64,000 nt of DNA from Symsagittifera roscoffensis. Its lineage: Eukaryota > Xenacoelomorpha > Acoela > Convolutidae. Below are positions 56,877 to 64,000 of the stretch, piece after piece. The notes under the pieces were generated by a model. That model saw only the letters and a program-made list of their open reading frames with translations, was not told where the DNA came from and did not search any database. The stretch spans positions 1,230,537 through 1,294,536 of the forward strand of contig NC_087071.1 of the NCBI RefSeq assembly GCF_963678635.1, in the 5' to 3' direction. Position numbers and translations under genes: made by a program. The stretch's first letter is position 1, and each line of letters opens with the position of its first letter.

Positions 56877-58464
56877 CAGGAAAGTATAATTTATACATAT
56901 TCTTCACTTATAAATTCAAATTAAAAACTAACCATTCTTTATCCATGTCTCATTTAGATTTTTTGTCTTCATCCCACGATCATCTGCAAAAAACACAAAA
57001 GAAAAATAAAAAATAGAAAACTTCTTCAAATTCTTCAAAACTCTATTAATATTTTGCACCAGCTAAATTAAATAAAATTCATACCAATGTAGTAAATTAA
57101 TTTATAAATTGTTTCCCCACAAGCAGTAAACCTAATAATGATGAAAATTTGTAACTTAGTTTTTCCCCAAAACTAGCAGTAAAATTGAAATTGTATGTAG
57201 TAAATTGATAAGACGAAAATGCAGTACTAACCTTTTGATATTTTCATTCATTCGCACAAGAATTCTATCCAAACTCGCACAGCTCGCCCACGAAGAATTG
57301 TTTAAATAATGAATTTCAGTTTTAAGTTTTCACACTAAACAACTCTAACACACGATAACAAGTTTCAAACTTTCCTTTAACCCGGTTGGAAAGGAATTTT
57401 ATACTAAACAAAACTAACGCAGCTTACTAAACACCACAACACATAGAATAACAGCATGACTAAGAAAAGGAAACCAACGGTACCCAAACCTAATTAACCC
57501 AGTTTAAAACTGGATAATTTATTCTTTTGAAGACTATTATAAAGTCTAAGAAAGAAATAATAAAACACAAAAAAGTCGAAAGACAAACCCATACCAAAAA
57601 CAATTTGATTTTTGAAAAAAGGACACAACCAACGAAACATAAGAAAAACCACCACAAACCCGACATAAAACGTTATCACATAACAGGACCTCTCACAGAA
57701 ACCGCACGAAATCATACTCCCACTCCTGGCCTATCCAACCAGAGAGGACGTCCTGAGCATGCTCTATAGCCGTCCTAACCCACTGCGCTACATCCACGCT
57801 TTGTGACCACACTTCTATTTTTAATAAGAGGAACTCAAGGGTGAGTAACTCTTCAAAATAACCGAACTAAAACAAAAACCTTTTGTGAAAACAAATAACC
57901 AAAATCATAATTAAAACACTGAACTAATAAAAGTTTTATAAAATATAAATTATACCTTGCAGTATATAGATCAGCATACAACACCAAAGACGAACATCCA
58001 AAGACAAAATGACCCCACTACACTCGAAAAAGAATGGCCAACCACACTCAATATGCCGTCCACAATCACAACTCAAAGGATTTAGAGTACGACTTGACTT
58101 CGCAGAAAAGGACTTCATTGAACTAGACCAATGATCACCTCGATGTTCAAGTATACGTACAGATCCGAGTAACCAGGCATCCCCTCCACGCACAATCTCC
58201 ACGCCATTCCCAGACAAGGTCAAACACAAAAGAAGCTCTCTACATGAAACAGAAAAACCTGTCATAGCCAACCATTCTGAAATCAGATTTGAGTTTGTTG
58301 CGAAAACCCAGTCGTTGTCATAAGAAGACACAACGATTGATCCTGGAACTTCTCTAACAAGAGAACCCAGAAGAAATATGATGTTCGCCAAATACCAACG
58401 TCCATCATCCATCCTTTGAATTGCAGAAAGACAATTCTAAAAAACTCTGTAAAACCCGGATAGG
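56877..58464 (+). other. Complete 3' noncoding region of copy 2
   Basis: It contains the inactivated donor (CAGGAAAGTAT), the acceptor with ACTAACC upstream and CATTTAG, the GCAGTA/GTAGTAAA motif cluster (about 57083-57226), and the TACTAAC plus CATTCGCACAAG distal acceptor. The final part, about 58010-58440, is more GC-balanced than the rest and conserved in the left inverted fragment (60850-61320). No clear polypurine tract precedes the LTR; the sequence just before it is CCCGGATAGG. Confidence 0.6.
57936..58412 (-). CDS. Candidate antisense ORF beside the 3' LTR, 158 aa
   Basis: An ORF on the opposite strand starting MDDGRWYLAN, placed so that an antisense transcript from the 3' LTR could cover it. 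The start region (MDD.R.Y) and an internal piece (AK.SRT.NP..CGRHI-like) are recognisable in the left inverted fragment, where the frame is broken. Many differences there change amino acids, so selection on the protein is not evident. The layout recalls antisense genes of deltaretroviruses, but no homology is seen. It could equally be a conserved cis-acting RNA. Confidence 0.25.
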   Translation of the reverse strand: MDDGRWYLANIIFLLGSLVREVPGSIVVSSYDNDWVFATNSNLISEWLAMTGFSVSCRELLLCLTLSGNGVEIVRGGDAWLLGSVRILEHRGDHWSSSMKSFSAKSSRTLNPLSCDCGRHIECGWPFFFECSGVILSLDVRLWCCMLIYILQGIIYIL

Positions 58465-58874
58465 TGGAACCTGATCTAAACTACATTTTATGATTGGATA
58501 AATTAGATATTTTACCACTGAAAAGTATTTAATATTAACCAATCATGATCCATCTAACTAACAACCCACTTATTTGTAAGTGCTGAAATTACTTGTAATT
58601 TCAGCACCGGAGAGATTTGAATTTAACTTAGAAATTAGTTGCCTCTCCAAGAGAACTTCAGCAGCCGCAATAAACCAGTATACCCTAGATCTATTGAGCC
58701 TAGCAGAGACTAGTTAAACAACCTGAGACTAGATAGTATAAGAGTAAGATTAGGATCGGTATTAGACTAAGAAGTTGCACGAATCTATCCGGCCGAAAAT
58801 AAGATAGCGTGACGAGCAGACGGTGTACCCTAACCGAAATTTTTCTATGAGTTAACCACATCGGTTATAACTCA
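58465..58874 (+). repeat. 3' LTR of copy 2 (410 bp)
   Basis: It begins TGGAACCTGATC and ends ATAACTCA, the same length as the 5' LTR of copy 1, with scattered substitutions. AATAAA and the CTTG-loop hairpin are kept. The five bases after it are GGAGG, against GGATG before the 5' LTR of copy 1 (23997-24001). Confidence 0.85.
58580..58607 (+). promoter_or_regulatory. LTR hairpin, perfect 12-bp stem with CTTG loop
   Basis: GTGCTGAAATTA pairs perfectly with TAATTTCAGCAC around CTTG. The 5' LTR version differs by one base, which gives a G-U pair. Confidence 0.6.
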
Positions 58875-59014
58875 GGAGGTCAACTCGGTTGTTTTGTTTT
58901 AAAATTCCAAACCTTTAAATTTGTCAACAGTTGAATTTAGTGTATGCAAAATAGTTTCAAAAATTATGCGAGTTAAGAAAGTAGAAGTATAGTCAAGGCA
59001 TGAACTCCGTTTAG

Positions 59015-59293
59015 AAGATCGAATGAAAGCAGTTGTGGCTTGTCACGTGCTCGGAGTTCTCTGTTGTGCTGGTGCATGTCTTATCTTCAGTCTGGCTGCC
59101 TGTTTTAAGAGCCTCCGAAAGAACCAGATGGTGATGTTGATTGCTGCATTAGCGGCCGTATTTGCAGGTAAAAACACTGTTCATCTCCAAGATCAGTTAA
59201 AGTATTGCACAATCTGTCCCAAAATTGCCAGTTTTTACCATTGGTGCAGATCAAGTTTGGGTTTCAACTATAATAAATAAAGTAGTTCATTAA
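59015..59293 (+). CDS. Claudin/PMP22-like tetraspan gene fragment, two exons
   Basis: Exon a spans 59015-59167: acceptor CCGTTTAG before it, donor GCAG|GTAAAA after it, 153 nt with both ends in phase 1. It encodes DRMKAVVACHVLGVLCCAGA and then a second hydrophobic segment after FKSLRKNQM. A 64-nt intron (59168-59231, ending ATTGCCAG) leads to exon b (59232-59293), which completes the second hydrophobic segment and the following loop (FTIGADQVWVS). The pattern fits transmembrane segments 2 and 3 of the claudin/PMP22 superfamily, which act in cell junctions or membranes. The first segment with its W..GLW..C loop should lie upstream and was not found. The fourth segment is also not seen before TAA 59291-59293, so the gene is partial, alternatively spliced or a pseudogene. 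Without splicing, an 85-aa ORF (59023-59280) would result. Confidence 0.5.
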
Positions 59294-60452
59294 GAGAAAA
59301 TAAAGAAATGACTTATCTATCGTTGTATTGAACACTTTTTGAGAAAAAATGGTCTAAGTGTCTTTTTTTTCAGGGTAAAACATGACAAACCGAATGTTTA
59401 AAAAACCTCGGCATTCAGCTAAAATTGTAATTTTACTTAATTGATACTTGTCATTTTACACGGGTCATTTCAATTTTTTTCCAAATATTTTTTTCCATAT
59501 AAGATTTCCATATAATTGCACATATTTTACTACGATCGGTCTTTTAGTTATCACCAAAAAACTGTATCCATAAGCGCCCCACTAGGAGACCAAATTAAAA
59601 AATTGACCCATTCGTATTTTTCATTGAAAAGTGGGGGCTAAAAAATCTTCAAGTTCAAAAGTTGGGGCTTACCTAGCCCTCTTAATTAATACAACAGGAG
59701 CGAAATAGGTCGGCCCAATTTTTTGTACGATTGTTCCCCGAGTTATCACGACAAAACTAGACTCAATGGAGCTCAATCAGATGCACATTTTGATGCTTTG
59801 AGAAAAAAAGGATCAGCACTTAGTGTTTCACTGGTAAAATTACGACTAAAAATTTAAGCGGCAAAAAGTTAATAAAATGTTGATGTTGTTAATTTTGATA
59901 ACGTTTAGCTTGGTTTGTTTTGATTTTTTTCGGTGGTAAATTTGTCAAACTTCTGCAAAAAATTTCGATATTTGAAAGTTTCAGAAGCAATTTAAATCAA
60001 TTTGCATTTTAATTGCAAAATGTTCACAGAACTGCTTACAGCAAGGCTTGCATTTTTGGTATTCCCAAGACAAATAAAATCAATTAACTTGGACAACAAC
60101 AGAATGATCGTCGCGACAAAATAAAGTACTAGAAAAAATTCAACCAATGAAACTATATCTATCAGATTCTGGATTGGATTAAACATTTGAGGAAAACAAT
60201 TTTCAAGTATTTGAGCTCATTGCACTTGCTTTCTTTTCCAAAGTAACTGCTTTCATGCAATTCCATTAGGCGGAAATTGGGACGATGTTTGGCTCTTTTT
60301 TGAACACTTAGAATGTTCATACTGGGTGTTAAAAAGTGGACCCCAGACGGCTGATTGTTTCATTCATTCAGATCGTTTCTCCAATTGTAACAGTTAAAGG
60401 AAAAGGAGAACCAAATTGTTACAAGTTAGTTTTTCATTTTATGACATTGTAC
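59294..60452. other. AT-rich sequence without a supported gene
   Basis: A TTTTTTTTCAG acceptor-like site near 59372 is not followed by a convincing exon. A minus-strand ORF (59992-60186, 64 aa) has one hydrophobic segment but no other support. It ends at the outer edge of the inverted LTR. Confidence 0.35.
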
Positions 60453-60831
60453 TGAGTTGTGACTGGATGTCTAACACATAGAGTAATTTCAGGTAGAGTG
60501 CACAGTCTGCTCGTCACGCTATCTTTTTTTCAGCCGGATAGATTCGTGCAACTTCTTAGTCTAATACCGATCCTAATCTTACTCTTATATCTCTTAGTCT
60601 CAATAGATCTAGAGTATACTGGTTTGATTACGATTCAGTCTCTTGGAGAAAGCAACTGAGTTGTAAGTTAAATTAAATTTTCTCTAGTGCTGAAAATACA
60701 AGTAATTTCAGCTTTTACAAATAAGTGGGTTGTTAGTTTGATGGCGTATGTTTGGTTAGTCTTTAATATTTAATAGGGATAAAATATCTAAATTATAACC
60801 AATAATAAATTATAGTTTGGATCTGGTTCCA
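60453..60831 (-). repeat. Diverged LTR of the same family, minus strand
   Basis: The reverse complement begins TGGAACCAGATCC and ends CAACTCAG-like. It contains the landmarks TTGCACGAATCTATCCGGC, GATAGCGTGACGAGCAGAC, ACCAGTATAC and the hairpin half AATTACTTG-like. It differs from the LTRs of copies 1 and 2 at many positions, so it comes from another, older member. Confidence 0.75.
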
Positions 60832-62395
60832 CCATCCGGGGTTTACAGAGATTTTTGTTCTTTAACTTCTATCTGTAATGAAGGATGGATGATGATCGTT
60901 TGTATTTCTCGAGCATCAGTTCTTGGTTCCGTTCTTGGAGAAGGAAGCTTCAGGAAGCTGAAATTGTAGATATGATTCTTGTCATTCAACAATGACTGTG
61001 ACCGCCGACAAAATCAATCTGATTTCTAAATGGTTTGTTATGATCGTTTGTTCTTGTTAAGCTGAGAACTGACTGTGTCTCGATCTTGTTTGGGAATGGC
61101 GTGATGATTGAGTTTGGAGGGAATGCCATGTAACTCAATTCTGTATGTATACTCGAACATCGAGGTGGTCATTGATCTGATTCAAGAAGTGCTTTACTGC
61201 GAAGTTAAGTCGTACTTCAAATCCTTGGAGTTATGATTGTGGGCGGCATATCGATTGAGTTTAGTCATTCTGTAGATTGAATGTGAAGGGGTCGTCTAGT
61301 TTCTCGATGCTCGTCTTCGTGATTAGATGTTAATTATATACTGCATTATATAATTTACATAAAAAAATTTTTGTTACTTTTGTTTTTAGTTATGATTCTA
61401 TTTTAGTTTTTATCGCAAAACCGTTTTTATTTAGTTCTGTTATTTTAAAGAGTTACTCACCCTTGAGTAGCTCTCGTCAAAAATAGGGATTGGGTCACAA
61501 AGCGTGTTTTCTAGCACGATGGGTTAGGCCGGCTATTAAGCATGCTGAGGATATCCTCTCCTCTTCTGGCGGAATAGGCCAGGAGTGAGGGTATGATTAC
61601 ATGCTGGTTTGTTTTGCGGGGTCCTGTTTCGTGTTAACTTTTTAAGTTGTGATTGTTGCTGGTTTTTCCTTTTGTTGTTTTGGCTGTGCCCTTTTTTTAA
61701 AAATCAAATTGTTTGTTTTGGGTTTCTCTTGCAACTTTTTGGGGTTTTATTATTTCTTTTTCAGATTTGTCAATACTCTTCAGAAGAATAAATTATCCAG
61801 CTCTTTAGGCTGGTTTAATCCTGTTTGAGTACCCTGTGTTTCCTTTCTTAGTCTTGCTATTAGTTTGTGGTTTTTGGTCTTTAGTAAGCTGCGTTGGTTA
61901 GTTTGGTTTATTTTATAATTCCTTTCCAACCGGATTCAAAAAAAGTTTGAAATTTGATAGTGCTTGTTTGAGTTGTTGTTAGTGAAAGTTGAAAATTGAA
62001 ATTCATTATTTTAAGCAACTCGTCGTGGGCGAGCTGTGCGAGCTTGGATAGAATTTCTGTGCGAGTGAATATAAAGAAATTCTTTAAAAGGTTAGTACTG
62101 CTTTTTTTGTATTATTTTTCTACTGGAATTTTTAATTTTCCTGCTTTGTGGGTATTGAAATTATAATTTTTTTCATCGTTCTAGATTTACTACATTTAAG
62201 AAAAGAAATTATAGATGAACTTACTACTGTGGGGAAAAGTTTTACAGCATCTTTTTAATAAAAGTTTATATGTTATGAAAAAGTTTTGTATTTTTATTTG
62301 GTTTTGCTGTTTTTGGATCATCGGGATCAAAAGAAAAAAGAAAAAGAAAAAACGTTTGATAAAGAATGGTTTTGGTATTTAAAGTTTGTTAATTT
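60832..62395 (-). mobile_element. 3' fragment of a related retroelement, minus strand
   Basis: The minus-strand sequence matches, in order, the region just after ORF3 (ACCATTCTTTATC), the GCAGTACTAACC acceptor with CTCGCACAG, the GGTTGGAAAGGAAT stretch, GGGTGAGTAACTC, and the 0.45 kb block next to the LTR. It is 5'-truncated: nothing from ORF3 or upstream is present. The ORF at 61609-61791 on the plus strand is not meaningful. Confidence 0.75.
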
Positions 62396-62824
62396 TCACA
62401 TCCCATTCATCTACAAACAGCAGAACCAAATAAAAATACGAAACTTTTTCATAAAAGTATAAATTTTTATTAACAAACCGCACTAAATGATGCAGTAAAA
62501 TTCTTCCACAGTAGTGAATTCATCTCTAAATTCTTTTCTCAAATGTAGTAAATCTAAATACAATGAAAACAAAATCATAATTTCAATCACCACAAAGCAT
62601 TAAATTTAAAAATTCAAGTAGTATGTTTACACAAAAGAAAGCAGTACTAACCTGTTAAAAAATTTCTTTATTTTCACTCGCACAAGAATTCTATCCAAAT
62701 TCGCACAGTTCACCCACGACGAAATGCTTAAAACAATGAATTTCGAAATTCAACTTTCACTAACAACAACACAAACAAGCAATAACAAGTTTCAAACTTT
62801 CTTTTAACACGGTTGGAAAGGAAT
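62396..62824 (+). mobile_element. 3' fragment of a related retroelement, plus strand
   Basis: It is the inverted partner of the minus-strand fragment. GCAGAACCAAATAAAAATACG and CTTTTTCATAA are mirrored at about 62270-62320. Homology to copy 1 runs from about 41000 to the CGGTTGGAAAGGAATT stretch, ending near 62824. It includes the TACTAAC acceptor and the MNF micro-ORF (62736-62807). Confidence 0.75.
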
Positions 62825-62946
62825 TGCAATTTTCAATTAACCTTTTAAAAAACTTTCACGCTACGCTTTTTTCGAAATTTTACCCTATTCTTTTCGAATT
62901 CAAATTATTCTATATTAGAAACTGTTTCCATAGTTCTGACCTCTAT

Positions 62947-62969
62947 NNNNNNNNNNNNNNNNNNNNNNN
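62947..62969. other. Assembly gap (23 N)
   Basis: It lies between the right-hand fragment and the following diverged LTR. Sequence between 62825 and 62946 is AT-rich and shows no match to the element. Confidence 0.9.
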
Positions 62970-62997
62970 TGGATCAAAATAACTTGTTCGCCTAGAG

Positions 62998-63275
62998 TGC
63001 GGAACCAGTTTGAAACTAGTTATTTATAAAATTTTTAATTCACTGTAAAATATTATTAAATAACCAATCATAATTATTAACTAAATCTTACACTATATTG
63101 GTAAACCTGAAACCCTTGGTTCAGAGAAATCAGAAATAAAGATAAAAGCTGGTTGCATTCTTCTCTCCTCTAACTTCGCCGTAAACCAGTATACAGGTTA
63201 CCAGTAACCAGTAACTTCGCAGTAAGCCAGAGTTGCACGAACCTATTCGTCAGAAAATAGAGAGCGCTTATAATC
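62998..63275 (+). repeat. Strongly diverged LTR, plus strand
   Basis: It begins TGCGGAACCAGTTTG. Landmarks in LTR order are AACCAATCATAATTATTAACTAA, TAAACCAGTATAC, GTTGCACGAACCTATTCG and AGAAAATAGAGAGCG. The 3' end is unclear. It probably belongs to the right-hand fragment or to another old member of the family. Confidence 0.6.
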
Positions 63276-64000
63276 TTGCAATGCTTTGGGCAGTTTTCTC
63301 AAAAAAAAACATATAATCGGTAAAACTTTGGCGTCAAACTGTTTCGTGATTTTTAGCTCTTTGCAGCAAAAAATTTTGGAAATCGTGCTTTCCCTAAACA
63401 AAAATTGCTCCTCATTTTGCATAAGTTTTTAGAGCATTTCAAAACAATTGCTCGCACTATTCAAGTTTTGCTTCAGGCATTAATATCGAACCAGTAATTA
63501 TCTTAAAAAAGTAGGAAAGATGGGTCCCTGCAATAAACATTACGAAATATGATTTTGCAGTTTTTTAGAACAGTTTGTGATCAATTTTTGCTACTATTTT
63601 TTTCGAAAAAAAATATAACTTTGTGACTCAGCTTCTATATGCTTACCTTCAAATGCATATATTTTATCAAAAAAATCTGTAGAATTTAAAAAAATCAAAC
63701 TTGACAAAATTTTGTATTAAACCATTTGTTGCCTTTAAAAATTTTCAAACGTCCTTTTACTATGTCAGATTTTATGCGATTCAAAAAATCAAAAATTACA
63801 AATCTCTTTCAAAAAAATTTGATTTTTTTTAAAACAAGTTATGAATACTGTCCAAAATATAACAAAACAAAGAACGATCCAGCTAATTAAATTGAATCTG
63901 CCGACTGTTGTTAAGTATCACCACACATACTCACACTCACACACACATATATATGCATATATCTAAATCTTCTGCAAGAAGAAGCTCACAGAAAAATCAA
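63276..64000. other. AT-rich sequence with a CA/TA microsatellite
   Basis: No gene is recognised. A short CACACA/CTCACA and ATATAT microsatellite lies at about 63918-63964. Confidence 0.5.

Larger units (their letters stand above)
42227..58874 (+). mobile_element. Retroelement copy 2, decayed, head-to-tail with copy 1
   Basis: It follows the copy 1 order from the leader to a terminal LTR, with scattered substitutions throughout. Gag-pol, env and ORF3 carry stops, frameshifts and deletions; the Pro/Ser ORF is open. It cannot be autonomous. The tandem layout could come from recombination giving LTR-internal-LTR-internal-LTR, from two insertions, or from a wrong join at the gap. Confidence 0.85.

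Noticed and set aside
57000-58874. A 1.9 kb LTR instead of 410 bp
   Set aside because: The region before 24002 has no match to 57000-58464, while the PBS directly follows the 410-bp unit. The shorter LTR is the better fit, although the polypurine tract is not clear.
59992-60186. 64-aa minus-strand hydrophobic ORF as the fourth claudin segment
   Set aside because: It is on the opposite strand to the claudin-like exons, and AT-rich DNA often yields such ORFs.
1-64000. tRNA, rRNA or CRISPR features
   Set aside because: No cloverleaf with intact T-loop and acceptor, no rRNA-like block and no regularly spaced repeat-spacer array was seen on reading either strand.

Overview
The window is AT-rich, repeat-dense metazoan nuclear DNA. 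No bacterial gene organisation, tRNA, rRNA or CRISPR array was seen. Spliceosomal signals (GT..AG, TACTAAC-type branch points, short introns of about 60-80 nt) and one claudin/PMP22-like gene fragment point to an animal host. The species cannot be named from the sequence.

Positions 1-24001 hold almost no coding potential. They contain four copies of one 0.75-1.2 kb terminal-inverted-repeat element (ends CCCGGGTTGAC...GTCAACCCGAG), two minisatellites, an old dispersed duplication (5100-6013 against 7150-8782, with one of the TIR elements inserted in the second copy), a 1.3 kb tandem duplication (10360-12963), a cluster of AGATCT-centred palindromes, and a GC-richer island that may be decayed exons.

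Positions 24002-58874 hold two head-to-tail copies of a very large, env-bearing Ty3/gypsy-type (Metaviridae-like) endogenous retroelement, each about 17-18 kb. They are separated by a 200-N gap that hides the LTR or LTRs between them. Copy 1 appears intact. Its order is 5' LTR, PBS, structured leader, ORF0 (Arg-rich, 155 aa), single-frame gag-pol (2740 aa: capsid, CCHC knuckle, N/R/S-rich spacer, protease, RT, RNase H, D,D35E integrase, GPY/F), two tiny membrane ORFs joined by an ATGA overlap, a Pro/Ser-rich ORF of 378 codons with no methionine, an env-like glycoprotein (872 aa), and an unknown ORF3 (599 aa) joined to env by another ATGA overlap. A long 3' region follows, with a canonical intron just after the ORF3 stop. 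Copy 2 is decayed: gag-pol has stops, frameshifts and three large deletions, and env and ORF3 are broken. The methionine-less ORF, however, stays fully open in copy 2, and the copy ends in an LTR at 58465-58874.

Just downstream (59015-59293) lie two exons of a probable claudin-like tetraspan gene, so the retroelement may sit in or beside an intron of that gene. Positions 60453 to about 63275 hold two diverged 3' fragments of the same retroelement family in inverted orientation. They meet at about 62396, with LTRs at the outer ends, and form a large imperfect palindrome.

The strongest candidate for an undescribed system is the retroelement itself: a complex-retrovirus-like gene set, overlapping-ORF coupling, an ORF that needs splicing or non-AUG initiation, and conserved RNA structures in leader and LTR. 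Domain calls rest on motifs read by eye. Env origin, splicing and accessory functions are inference.
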